From: Candidatus Binatia bacterium
GTDB taxonomy: Bacteria > Desulfobacterota > Binatia > UBA9968 > JAJDTQ01
Length of the DNA stretch: 64,000 nucleotides
Assembly: GCA_951813575.1 (NCBI GenBank)
Contig: OX638375.1
Span: 1,999,042 to 2,063,041 of the forward strand
Direction: 5' to 3'
Below the pieces are notes generated by a model. That model was not told the DNA's origin. It was given only the letters and a program-made list of their open reading frames with translations, and searched no databases. Shown here in pieces: positions 47,735 through 55,759 of this stretch; positions within the stretch are counted from its first letter, which is position 1, and each line of letters opens with the position of its first letter. A program made the position numbers and the translations under genes.

Positions 47735-47821
47735 CCGTCATCCCGGGCCGGGATTCGGCAGGCCTCCCAGACTGGATTGCGGACTTGACGCTGGAACCGC
47801 CGGGGCCCCGGTCCCCGCCCT

Positions 47822-47873
47822 CTGGACCCCGGGTCAAGCTTGCCCCGGGCTTTGACCCGGGGCCCGGGGTGAC
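47822..47873. repeat. composite double palindrome after the eIF2B-like gene
   Basis: Same composite as at 29257, in inverse order: CTGGACCCCGGGTCAAGCTT, then a second half reaching GGTGAC at 47873. It leads straight into the 24-bp tandem array. Confidence 0.75.
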
Positions 47874-47880
47874 GCTTGGG

Positions 47881-48168
47881 GGGCCGCGGGCCGCCCCGAT
47901 TGTAGGGCCGCGGGCCGCCCCGTTTGTAGGGCCGCGGGCCGTCCCGTTTGTAGGGCCGCAGGCCGTCCCGTTTGTAGGGCCGCAGGCCGTCCCGTTTGTA
48001 GGGCCGCAGGCCGTCCCGTTTGTGGGGCCGCAGGCCGTCCCGTTTGTAGGGCCGCGGGCCGTCCCGTTTGTAGGGCCGCAGGTCGTCGCGTTTGTAGGGG
48101 CGCAGGCCGTCCCGATTGTAGGGGCACAGGTCGTCCCGATTGTGGGGCCGTGGGCCGCCCCACTTGTG
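47881..48168. repeat. 24-bp tandem array, 12 units
   Basis: Twelve contiguous 24-bp units of the type GGGCCGCAGGCCGTCCCG then TTTGTA. Variation is limited to a few positions (CGCGGGCC, GATTGTA, TTGTGG). No spacers, so not CRISPR. The unit length is a multiple of three and one frame stays open, but there is no start, signal or codon pattern. It lies about 230 bp upstream of ligA. The rest of 47735-48401 holds another palindrome (48283) and short GTCATCACCGCCCCCAGCG repeats (48222-48275). Confidence 0.9.
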
Positions 48169-48282
48169 TCGTACCGTTGCCCCGACCTGCCGCACCACCG
48201 TCCACGGCCCCTCCTCGAACGCCATCCCGGCCCCCAGCGGCGTCATCACCGCCCCCAGCGGCGTCATCACCGCCCCCACCAC

Positions 48283-48310
48283 GTCACCCCGGGCTTGACC
48301 CGGGGTCCAG
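48283..48310. repeat. palindrome upstream of ligA
   Basis: Single forward copy with stem CCCCGGG/CCCGGGG and loop CTTGA. It stands about 90 bp before the ligA start, between the tandem array and the ligA leader. Confidence 0.85.
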
Positions 48311-48401
48311 AGGGCGGGGCCGGCGGCCCTGCTTGTTGACAGGGCCGCGGGCTGACATACATCATGAGGAATTCCGTGGCAGGGGTTGAAGGAGCTTGAC
48401 G

Positions 48402-50420
48402 GTGACCGATTCGCTGGAGGCGTTGAAGGCGGAGATCCGGGAGTTGACCGACAAGGTAGCGGAGCACGGTTACCGCTACTATGTCCTGGACGACCCGCGG
48501 ATTACCGATTCCGAGTACGACGAGTTGTTCCGGCGCCTTTCCCGGCTGGAGCGGGAGCATCCGGAGCTGGCCTTGCCCAACTCGCCCACGGCCAAGGTGG
48601 GGGGGCCGCCGCTGGACAGGTTCACCACCGTGCGGCACACCCTGCCGATGCTGTCGCTGGACAACATCACGAACCGGGAGGAGCTGGCGGACTTCGAGCA
48701 GCGCATCCAGCGCTTTCTCAAGACCACCGACCCGTTGGAGTACGTGGTGGAGCCCAAGATCGACGGCGTCGGCGTCGAGCTGGTGTACGAGGACGGCGAG
48801 CTGGCGGTGGCCTCCACACGGGGGGACGGGGTGGACGGCGAGGACATCACCCAGAACGTCCGCACCATCCGCTCGGTGGCCCTGTCGCTGCGCCGGGACG
48901 GGGCGGCGGTGCCGCGGCTCCTGGCGGTGCGGGGCGAGGTGTTCTATCCCACCGAGGGCTTCCAGCGCCTCAACCGGCAACGGGAGGAAGCCGGCGAGTA
49001 CATATTCGCCAACCCCCGCAACGCCGCCGCCGGCGCGCTCAAGCAACTGGACTCCAAGATCACCGCCAGCCGGCCGCTGGACCTGTTCTGCCACGGCATG
49101 GGGGCGGTGGAGCCGGCGTCGTTCGCCGGCCACGCGGAGTTCCTGGCGGCGCTGCAAGACTGGGGGCTCAAGCCGGTGCCGCTGACCCGGGTGTGCGGCA
49201 GCGTGGACGAGATCGTCTCCTACCAGGAGGAGATGGAAGGCCGACGGGACGCGCTGCCCTACGAGATCGACGGCGTGGTGCTGAAGGTGAACAGCCTGGA
49301 GCTGCAGCGGCGCCTGGGGCAGATCGCCCGCTCGCCGCGCTGGGCCATGGCCTACAAGTTCAAGCCGCGCCAGTCCACCACCCGCATCCTCGACATCCAG
49401 CCGCAGGTGGGCCGCACCGGCACCCTCACGCCGGTGGCCAGCCTGGACCCGGTGCAGTTGGCGGGGGTCACGGTGCGGAACGCGTCGCTGCACAACATGG
49501 ACGAGATCCAGCGCAAGGACATCCGCGTCGGCGACACCATCGTCATCGAGCGCGCCGGCGACGTGATCCCTTACGTGGTGCGGGTGCTCGCGGAAGAGCG
49601 CGACGGCAGCGAGCGGCCCTTCGAGATGCCAACCCAATGCCCCATGTGCGGCTCCCAGGTGTACCGCGAGGAGGGCGAGGCGGCCTACCGCTGCGTGGGG
49701 CTATCGTGCCCGGCCAAGCTGAAGGAGAGCCTCAAGTTCTTCGGCTCGCGCCACGCCCTGGACATCGAAGGGCTGGGCGAGAAGCTCATCGAGCAGTTGG
49801 TGGAGAAGAAGCTCGTGGCCGACAGCGCGGACCTCTTCGGGCTCGACGAGGAGACGCTGGCGTCGCTGGAGCGCATGGGGGCCAAGTCCGCGCAGAACCT
49901 GATGGGGGAGCTGCACCGCCGCAAGGACGCCACGCTGTCGCGCTTCGTCACCGCGCTGGGGATACGGCACGTGGGGGAGGCCACGGCCAAGGTGCTGGCG
50001 GAGCACTTCGGCACCCTGGACGGCATCATGGGCGCGGACGAGGAGGCCCTCACGGAGGTGCGGGACATCGGCCCGGAAGTGGCCAAGAGCATCGCCGGCT
50101 TCTTCGCGGACGCGGGCAACCGCCGGGTCATCGAGAAGCTGCTGGCCCACGGGTTCCGGCTCAAGGCCGAAGCCCGGGCCGAGGGCGCCCTGAGCGGGAA
50201 GAGCTTCGTGCTCACGGGCAGCCTGGAGACCATGTCCCGCAGCGAGGCGCAGAAGATGATCGCCGCCCTGGGAGGGCGGGTGTCGGGGAGCGTCAGCGGC
50301 AAGACCGACTACGTGGTGGTGGGTGCGGACCCGGGGTCGAAGGCCACCAAGGCGGAGGAGCTGGGGGTCCGGGTTCTTGACGAGGACGGGCTGAGGGCTT
50401 TGCTGGAGGGGGGAGGATGA
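48402..50420 (+). CDS. ligA: NAD-dependent DNA ligase LigA
   Basis: Seals nicks in replication and repair; 672 residues, the usual length. Domains: Ia (YYVLDDPRITDSEYDELFRR), the adenylation domain with nucleophile Lys119 in EPKIDGVG, an OB fold, the four-Cys zinc finger with CPMC at 413-416 and Cys near 431 and 437, helix-hairpin-helix repeats and a C-terminal BRCT domain (about 595-670, GALSGKSFVLTGSLETMSRS). AAGGAG at 48389-48394 sits at the right distance for the GTG at 48402; a TTG at 48396 is too close to it. The KIDGVGV motif replaces the commoner KLDGLA. Confidence 0.96.
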   Translation: MTDSLEALKAEIRELTDKVAEHGYRYYVLDDPRITDSEYDELFRRLSRLEREHPELALPNSPTAKVGGPPLDRFTTVRHTLPMLSLDNITNREELADFEQRIQRFLKTTDPLEYVVEPKIDGVGVELVYEDGELAVASTRGDGVDGEDITQNVRTIRSVALSLRRDGAAVPRLLAVRGEVFYPTEGFQRLNRQREEAGEYIFANPRNAAAGALKQLDSKITASRPLDLFCHGMGAVEPASFAGHAEFLAALQDWGLKPVPLTRVCGSVDEIVSYQEEMEGRRDALPYEIDGVVLKVNSLELQRRLGQIARSPRWAMAYKFKPRQSTTRILDIQPQVGRTGTLTPVASLDPVQLAGVTVRNASLHNMDEIQRKDIRVGDTIVIERAGDVIPYVVRVLAEERDGSERPFEMPTQCPMCGSQVYREEGEAAYRCVGLSCPAKLKESLKFFGSRHALDIEGLGEKLIEQLVEKKLVADSADLFGLDEETLASLERMGAKSAQNLMGELHRRKDATLSRFVTALGIRHVGEATAKVLAEHFGTLDGIMGADEEALTEVRDIGPEVAKSIAGFFADAGNRRVIEKLLAHGFRLKAEARAEGALSGKSFVLTGSLETMSRSEAQKMIAALGGRVSGSVSGKTDYVVVGADPGSKATKAEELGVRVLDEDGLRALLEGGG

Positions 50421-50441
50421 GGGGCCGGGAGGATGGCCGTC

Positions 50442-50513
50442 GGGATCGGAGGCAAGGCCCCGTGATGATGGAGGGCGGACCCAACACCATCACGGGGCCT
50501 TGCCCCCGATCCC
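50442..50513. repeat. 26-bp inverted repeat after ligA
   Basis: Left arm 50442-50467 and right arm 50488-50513 pair over 26 bp with one mismatch (GGGATCGGAGGCAAGGCCCC and its complement), spacer 20 bp. It lacks a T-run, so it is not a classic terminator, and it does not resemble the CCCCGGG family. It begins 21 bp after the ligA stop. Confidence 0.85.
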
Positions 50514-50623
50514 TGGCAGCAGCGTCGTGCCGGGGCCTGACCCCGGGGTCGGCTATATCGTCACCCCGGGCGCTGCGAAGCGTCACCACACCGGGCCACT
50601 ATATTGTCACCGGGTCATAAAAC

Positions 50624-50708
50624 GTCACCCCGGGCTTGACCCGGGGTCCAGAGAATGGCCGGAATGCACCAGCCTTCCGCCTGGACCCCGGGTCAAGCCC
50701 GGGGTGAC
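50624..50708. repeat. facing palindrome pair
   Basis: Forward copy 50624-50651 and inverse copy 50681-50708, separated by 29 bp, upstream of rsmI. Both have stem CCCCGGG/CCCGGGG. Around them are fragments with ATATCGTCACCCCGGG-like edges (50555-50622, 50709-50740). Nothing else in the 50421-50826 gap. Confidence 0.85.
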
Positions 50709-50826
50709 GATATAGTGGGCTGGGGTGACGTTTTAGTGGCCTGGGTGTCGGGAGTGGTGGCCTGGGGTTTCTCCGGGAAATCAGGACGCATCCGCGGCCT
50801 GGGGTGACTGCGGATCGGTTGGGAAC

Positions 50827-51651
50827 ATGCTCTACGTGGTTGCGACGCCCATCGGCAATCTGGAGGATATCACGCTGCGCGCGTTGCGGGTGCTGCGGGA
50901 GGTGGATCTGATTGCGGCGGAGGATACCCGGCAGACCCGGAAGCTGTTGGCTCGGTACGACATCGATACGCGGGTTACGAGCTACCACGAGAACAATGAG
51001 CGCACCAAGGCGGATGCGCTGGTGGGGCGGCTGGAGGCGGGCGAGAGCATTGCGCTGGTTTCGGACGCGGGCACGCCTACCATCTCGGACCCGGGGTACC
51101 ATCTGATCCGGGCGGCGGCGGAGAAAGGGGTGGCGGTGACGCCGGTGCCGGGGGTGTCGGCGGCCGTGGCGGCGCTGAGCGTGTGCGGGCTGGCCACGGA
51201 CCGGTTCGTGTTCCAGGGGTTCCTGCCGGCGCGGCAGGGCAAGCGGCGGGAAACGCTGCGGCAGCTTCAGGGGGACGACCGCACCCTGGTGTTCTACGAG
51301 GCGCCGCACCGGATCCGGGAGGCGCTGGCGGACATGGGCGAGGTGTTGGGGGACCGGGCCGCGGTGGTGGGCCGGGAGCTGACCAAGGTGCACGAGGAAC
51401 TGCTGCGGGGGAGGCTGTCCCAACTGGCGGGAGAACTGGAAGAGACGCCGGCGCGCGGGGAGTTCGTCATCGTGGTGGAGGGGCGCGGCGAGACGCCGGG
51501 GGTGGACGAGGAGACATTGCGGGCGGAGATCGGAAAGCTCCTGGAAGCCGGCCGCTCGGCCAACGACGTGGCCAAGCTCATCGCACAGACGTTTTCGCTG
51601 GTGAAACGGGACGTTTACAGGTTGGTGCTGGAGGTTGCCAAGCGGCGGTGA
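50827..51651 (+). CDS. rsmI: 16S rRNA C1402 2'-O-methyltransferase RsmI
   Basis: Tetrapyrrole-methylase fold enzyme that ribose-methylates C1402 of 16S rRNA; 274 residues. Hallmarks: VVATPIGNLEDITLRALRVL at the N-terminus, IAAEDTRQTRKLL, SYHENNERTKADALV, ALVSDAGTPTISDPGY, VTPVPGVSAAVAALSVCGL and the FYEAPHRIRE motif, in family order. The C-terminal part carries the helical extension found in full-length RsmI. ATG at 50827. Usually a neighbour of rsmH or of lipoprotein genes; here it stands alone, flanked by palindromes and a convergent coiled-coil gene. Confidence 0.95.
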   Translation: MLYVVATPIGNLEDITLRALRVLREVDLIAAEDTRQTRKLLARYDIDTRVTSYHENNERTKADALVGRLEAGESIALVSDAGTPTISDPGYHLIRAAAEKGVAVTPVPGVSAAVAALSVCGLATDRFVFQGFLPARQGKRRETLRQLQGDDRTLVFYEAPHRIREALADMGEVLGDRAAVVGRELTKVHEELLRGRLSQLAGELEETPARGEFVIVVEGRGETPGVDEETLRAEIGKLLEAGRSANDVAKLIAQTFSLVKRDVYRLVLEVAKRR

Positions 51652-51695
51652 GAGGCGAGCGGCCGTTGCGATCCGCCACCCCGGGGGGTCTTGCA

Positions 51696-52025
51696 TCACG
51701 CCCGGCTGGCTCGGATCTCTCCCCGCAGCTCGGAGAACTCCCGCGCCAGGTCGTGAAGCTTCTTCTGCAGACCGTCCAGCCTGCCTTCCAGCCGATCGAA
51801 CCTGATCTCCAGGTGGTCGATCCTGGTTTCCAGGCGGTCAATCCTGGTTTCCAGGCCGTCGATCCTGACCTCCAGGTGGTCGATCCTCTCGTCGAGTCGA
51901 TCGATCCTCGCGTCGAGACGGTCGATCCTGGCATCAAGACGCGTCTCGAACCGGACCATTACCCGCCAGTTGAAAGCGGCAAGGGCTATGCCGACCCCGA
52001 CAATTGCGATCATCTCACCCGTCAC
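51696..52025 (-). CDS. membrane-anchored heptad-repeat coiled-coil protein
   Basis: 109 residues. An N-terminal hydrophobic helix (MIAIVGVGIALAAFNWRVM) is followed by nine near-perfect heptads of the form R-L-D-x-R-I-D (RLDARID, RLDERID, HLEVRID, GLETRID and so on), then a charged tail. The heptads are made by 21-bp tandem units in DNA (51780-51945), so the length may change by slippage. Membrane-anchored coiled coil with cytoplasmic or periplasmic rod; partner unknown. Convergent with rsmI (44 bp). Confidence 0.7.
   Translation of the reverse strand: MTGEMIAIVGVGIALAAFNWRVMVRFETRLDARIDRLDARIDRLDERIDHLEVRIDGLETRIDRLETRIDHLEIRFDRLEGRLDGLQKKLHDLAREFSELRGEIRASRA
51780..51945. repeat. 21-bp in-frame tandem units encoding heptads
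   Basis: About eight units of the type TCCAGGTGGTCGATCCTGGT-x within the coiled-coil gene on the minus strand. Each is seven codons; substitutions mostly spare the heptad a/d positions (Leu, Ile). Confidence 0.75.
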
Positions 52026-52149
52026 GTGCCGTCCTCAAATGCCGTGCGCGAACATGTCCCATCCTAGTTAATTCGGCATGACCGGTCAATTCTTTAATCA
52101 GCGTTTTGAAAAAGGCGGAGCTGCCGCCCAACCCCTGGAAGCGAGGGAG

Positions 52150-52965
52150 TTACTTCCCCCAGTCGCGGGAGTAGCGGAAGTCGCGGTCGATGGTGCGGTG
52201 GGAGACCTTGGCGATGACCGGGAGGCGGCGCTTGAACTGGGAGGTCTGGATGCGGCGGGCGATGTCGTCGACGAAGTCGGGGGCGAAGCCGGCGGCGACG
52301 AGGTCGGGGCGGCCGTAGCGCTGGTCCACCATGAGGTAGAGCAGCTCGTCGACCTCGCGGTAGCTGAAGCCCAGCTCGGCCTCGTCGGTCTGCCCGGCCC
52401 AGAGGTCGGCGGAGGGCTTCTTGTCGACGATCGCGTCCGGGACGCCGACGGCCCCGCTCAGGGCCCAGACCTGGGTCTTGTAGAGGTCCCCCAGGGGGTT
52501 GAGGGCCGAGGCCATGTCGCCGTGCAGGGTGCCGTAGCCCAGCAGCAGCTCGGTCTTGTTGCTGGTGCCGGCCACCAGCGCGTCCCACCGGGCGGAATGG
52601 TCGTAGAGGATGGTCATGCGCTCCCGGGCCATCTTGTTGCCCCGGCGCTTGGGGTCGGCGTCCGGGAACGCCTCGAAGTAGGCGTCGATCTGGGCGGTGA
52701 TGTCCACCGTGGCGGAGCGGATGCCGCTCTTCTCCACCACCAGCCGGCCGTGCTCCAGGCTCTCGGCGCTGGAGGTCCGGTAGGGCATCATGATGCCCAG
52801 CACCTGCTCCGGCCCCAGGGCCTCGGCCGCCAGCATGGCGCTCAGGCTGGAGTCCACCCCGCCGGAGAGGCCCACCACCACCCGCTCGAGGCCGACCTTG
52901 CGCACCTCGTTCCGGATGAAGGCCACCAGGATCCGGCGCAGGAGTGACACGTTGGTGGGAATCAT
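52150..52965 (-). CDS. nadE: NAD+ synthase, ammonia-transferring domain only
   Basis: ATP-pyrophosphatase that amidates nicotinic acid adenine dinucleotide; 271 residues. PP-loop GLSGGVDSS at 32-40, then [43 protein letters not shown] and the [14 protein letters not shown]-terminal motif. It lacks the glutaminase domain of two-domain NadE; the next gene upstream on the same strand encodes a separate nitrilase-fold protein 15 bp away, probably its glutaminase partner. Confidence 0.93.
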   Translation of the reverse strand: MIPTNVSLLRRILVAFIRNEVRKVGLERVVVGLSGGVDSSLSAMLAAEALGPEQVLGIMMPYRTSSAESLEHGRLVVEKSGIRSATVDITAQIDAYFEAFPDADPKRRGNKMARERMTILYDHSARWDALVAGTSNKTELLLGYGTLHGDMASALNPLGDLYKTQVWALSGAVGVPDAIVDKKPSADLWAGQTDEAELGFSYREVDELLYLMVDQRYGRPDLVAAGFAPDFVDDIARRIQTSQFKRRLPVIAKVSHRTIDRDFRYSRDWGK

Positions 52966-52980
52966 CGCCCCTCTGCTTCC

Positions 52981-53826
52981 TCAGTCGCGGCGGATGCGTT
53001 CCAGTTCCCGGATGGTGAGGTCCACGTCCTCGTCCCGCAACAGCGGCGCGCGGGTGCGCTTGCGGCGCGCCACCTCGTGGGAGACCTCCCCGGCCAGGAA
53101 GGCTTCCTCGTAGTAGTCCGCCTTGCACACCGTATGCCCGAAGGGGTCGAGGATGCCGGAGCCGCCCCAGAAGCCCACGCCGTCCTCGAAGCCCACCCGG
53201 TTGGCGTGCACCACGAAGAGGCCGAAGGTCTCGGCGTAGCTCCGGGTGATGAGCTCCCAGTAGCGCGCGTTGTCGTCCTGGTCGGCGCCGTCGGTGACGC
53301 CGCGCAGCGGGCTCGACGACGGACAGAGGACGGTCAGGGCGCCGTCCAGGGCGGCCAGGTAGACCGTGGACGGATGCCACAGGTCCTCGCAGATGAGCAG
53401 CGCCAGCCGGCCGTGGCGGGTGTCGAAGGCCCGCAGCCGGCCGCCCCGGGCGAAGTAGCGCTGCTCGTCGAACATTCCGTAGGTGGGCAGGTACACCTTG
53501 CGGTGGACGTGCCGGACCTCGCCGTCCTCCAGGTAGACCGCGGCGTTGAAGAACCGGTGGTCCGCGCTCTCCAGCACCAGCCCCGCCACCAGCGACACGT
53601 CCCGGCTCAACGCCTTGAGCCGCTCCATCTCCGGACTCTCCAGCCGCACCGCCACGTCCGGAACCATGTCCCGCAGGAAGTAACCCGTGAGGCTCAGCTC
53701 GGGGAAGACCACCAGGTCCGCCGCCGCCGCGACCGCCTCCCGCACCCCGGCCTGGTAGAGGTCCAGGTTCGCCGCCACGTCCCCCAGTTTCGGGTTGATC
53801 TGCGCCATGCCCACTCGGAACGACAT
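52981..53826 (-). CDS. nitrilase-superfamily amidohydrolase, probable glutaminase partner of NadE
   Basis: 281 residues from the chosen ATG (53824-53826). Catalytic triad as in carbon-nitrogen hydrolases: Glu43 in VVFPELSLTGY, Lys110 in VHRKVYLPTYG and Cys146 in LLICEDLWHPS. HRKVYLPTYG and ICEDLWHP are typical of the glutaminase domain of glutamine-dependent NAD synthetases, so it most likely supplies ammonia to the adjacent NadE. A GTG at 53862 would add 12 residues. Immediately upstream of nadE on the same strand. Confidence 0.88.
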   Translation of the reverse strand: MSFRVGMAQINPKLGDVAANLDLYQAGVREAVAAAADLVVFPELSLTGYFLRDMVPDVAVRLESPEMERLKALSRDVSLVAGLVLESADHRFFNAAVYLEDGEVRHVHRKVYLPTYGMFDEQRYFARGGRLRAFDTRHGRLALLICEDLWHPSTVYLAALDGALTVLCPSSSPLRGVTDGADQDDNARYWELITRSYAETFGLFVVHANRVGFEDGVGFWGGSGILDPFGHTVCKADYYEEAFLAGEVSHEVARRKRTRAPLLRDEDVDLTIRELERIRRD

Positions 53827-53976
53827 GAGAGGGGGGCTAACACATTTCCGGAGTTTCGTCACCCCGGCGCGGACGACGCACGGGTGACGGCTTGGCCGGT
53901 GGTCCCGGGCAGGGACCGGGGTGCGGGGGGGCGGAACGGAGGGGGGCGGAGGAGCGGCGGGCTGGCGGCTGCATGC

Positions 53977-54132
53977 CTGGACCCCGGCTCAAGGCCGGGG
54001 TGACGTGGAGGTGGATTCCGTCACCCCAGACCCCCTGAAGCGTAACCCGGCCCCACTCCCGCCACCCCGGCCCCACTATATCGTCACCCCGGCCCCACTA
54101 TATCGTCACCCCGGCCTTGAGCCGGGGTCCAG
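53977..54132. repeat. palindromes of the CCGGC/GCCGG subfamily
   Basis: Inverse copy 53977-54004 and forward copy 54105-54132, both with stem CCCCGGC/GCCGGGG and loop CTTGA or TCAAG, i.e. a paired base change from the commoner CCCCGGG. Between them are two ATATCGTCACCCCGGCCCCA units (about 54075-54104). Ends next to the GIY-YIG gene. Nothing else is seen in 53863-54149. Confidence 0.85.
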
Positions 54133-54149
54133 AGGCGGGGCGGGGTCCG

Positions 54150-54440
54150 TCAGAGCAGTTCGTCGTACAGGTCCCGCCACGTGGGATTGGTCTGCTCGAT
54201 CAACGCCAGCTTCCAGTGGCGGTGCCAGCGTTTCAGTGACTTCTCCCTGGTTATGGCGCCCATCATGGATTCGTGGGATTCGTACCAAACGAGGGTGTGG
54301 ACGCGGTAGCGGCTGGTGAAACCCGGGGTCACATGGTTTCTGTGCTGCCAGACGCGGTGTACGAGGTCGGAGGTGACGCCGACGTACAGTGTGCCGTTCC
54401 GTTTGTTAGTCAGGATGTAGACGCAGGGGTTATTGTCCAT
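54150..54440 (-). CDS. GIY-YIG nuclease-fold protein
   Basis: 96-residue single-domain protein of the YhbQ/UvrC-N type. VYILTNKRNGTLYVGVTSDL has the VYI...YVG core (7-9, 19-21), Arg29 and His33 in VHRVWQHRN, and Glu67 in TREKSLKRWHRHWK: all expected active-site positions. ATG at 54438-54440. An in-frame start at 54551 would lie in palindrome sequence and is rejected. The gene is enclosed on both sides by palindromes, with no operon partner; the family is often found as solitary genes of uncertain role. Confidence 0.88.
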   Translation of the reverse strand: MDNNPCVYILTNKRNGTLYVGVTSDLVHRVWQHRNHVTPGFTSRYRVHTLVWYESHESMMGAITREKSLKRWHRHWKLALIEQTNPTWRDLYDELL

Positions 54441-54487
54441 GGTAGGAATGATCGGCGGAAGAGGTGCGAACTTTAGAGCTGTGATGC

Positions 54488-54602
54488 CTGGACCCCGGCT
54501 CAAGGCCGGGGTGACGCTCAGGGGGGCCGGGGTGACGGAATCCACCTCCACGTCACCCCGGACCCCGGGTCAAGCCCGGGGCAAGCTTGACCCGGGGTCC
54601 AG
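54488..54602. repeat. palindromes upstream of the GIY-YIG and amgK genes
   Basis: Inverse CCGGC-type copy at 54488-54515, then a composite double palindrome at 54552-54602 with the AAGCTT joint. They fill most of the 240-bp divergent spacer between the GIY-YIG gene and amgK. Confidence 0.85.
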
Positions 54603-54679
54603 GCGTTGCGGCACCGGGTGGTCATATCGTTACCGGCGTCCGGAAATCCCTCCTGGAATTCGGGAACACCATCGGCTAC

Positions 54680-55759
54680 ATGGAATCCATGGACGGGCTG
54701 ACCGACAGAGTGGCGGAGAAGGCGGCGCAGGTGTTCGGGCCGGGGGTGCGGGTGACGGGGCTGGCGGCGCTGGCGGGGGATGCGTCTTCGCGGCGCTATT
54801 TTCGGGCGTGGCTGGTTGGGGCGGGGGCGCCGGGGTCGGTGATGGTGATGGAGTGGAGCGAGGTGGGGTTGCCGGTGTCGTCGGAGGAGCTGGCGGTGTT
54901 CGAGGAGCCGCCGGAGGAATTGCCGTTCCTGAACGTGCACCGGTTCCTGCGGGGCGTGGGGGTGCGGGTGCCGGCGCTGTACGGGTACTGGGTGGACGAG
55001 GGGCTGATGCTGCTGGAGGACCTGGGGGACGTGAGCCTGTGGGACCGGGTGCGGGAGGCGCCGGAGGCGGAGGCGGCGGCCTGGTACCGGAAGGCCATCG
55101 ACGAGCTGCTGGTGCTCCAGGTGCTGGGCACCCGGGCGCGGGACGACGGCTGCATGGCGTTCCGGCAGGCCTTCGACCGGCGGCTCTATCTCTGGGAGCT
55201 GGACCATTTCACGGAGTACGGGCTGGAGCGGGGGGACAAGGGGAGCCTGCCGGATTCGGAGCGGCGGGTGCTGGATGCGGCGTTCGAGGGCATGGCGGAA
55301 CACCTGGCCGGGCAGCCGCGGGTGCTGAACCACCGGGACTACCACAGTTGGAACCTCATGGTGCATGACGGCGCGGTGGCGGTCATCGACTTCCAGGACG
55401 CGCTGCTGGCGCCGGGCCCGTACGACCTGGCCTCGCTGCTGAACGACCGGGAGACCGACCGGGTGGTGACGCCGGCGCTGGAAGCGCGGTTGGTGGACTA
55501 CTACATGGAGCGCACCGAGGCCCTGGGGGAGCCCCGGCCGGATCGCCACGCGTTTTGGGAAACCTACCTGCTGTCGGCACTGCAGCGGGACCTCAAGGTG
55601 GTGGGCCGGTTCCGCTACCTGGACCTGGTGAAGGGCAAGCCGGGCTACAAGCGCTACATCCCGCCGACCGTGGAGCGCATCGGCCGAAACCTCCGGCGCG
55701 CGCCGGGCCTGGAGCGCCTGAGGACGGTGCTTTCGGAGCACTTCGAGGAGATCCGGTGA
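54680..55759 (+). CDS. amgK: aminoglycoside phosphotransferase family, probable AmgK sugar kinase
   Basis: 359 residues. Kinase motifs: VLNHRDYHSWNLMVHDG (about 218-234, catalytic Asp in HRDYHSWN) and VIDFQDALLAPGPYDLASLL. LAALAGDASSRRYFRAWL at the N-terminus is characteristic of the AmgK group. AmgK phosphorylates N-acetylmuramate/GlcNAc at the anomeric position for cell-wall recycling; the next gene, overlapping as GTGA, is the expected MurU partner. Start ATG at 54680 (alternative 54689). Confidence 0.88.
   Translation: MESMDGLTDRVAEKAAQVFGPGVRVTGLAALAGDASSRRYFRAWLVGAGAPGSVMVMEWSEVGLPVSSEELAVFEEPPEELPFLNVHRFLRGVGVRVPALYGYWVDEGLMLLEDLGDVSLWDRVREAPEAEAAAWYRKAIDELLVLQVLGTRARDDGCMAFRQAFDRRLYLWELDHFTEYGLERGDKGSLPDSERRVLDAAFEGMAEHLAGQPRVLNHRDYHSWNLMVHDGAVAVIDFQDALLAPGPYDLASLLNDRETDRVVTPALEARLVDYYMERTEALGEPRPDRHAFWETYLLSALQRDLKVVGRFRYLDLVKGKPGYKRYIPPTVERIGRNLRRAPGLERLRTVLSEHFEEIR

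Noticed and set aside
47881..48168. CRISPR array
   Set aside because: Units are contiguous with no unique spacers and no cas genes are present.
47086..48339. Plus-strand frame with repeated GPQAVPFV peptides
   Set aside because: Product of the 24-bp array in an open frame plus a shadow of the eIF2B-like gene; no start signal at the array.
50442..50513. Rho-independent terminator of ligA
   Set aside because: Stem is long enough but no T-run follows on the plus strand; kept as an inverted repeat instead.
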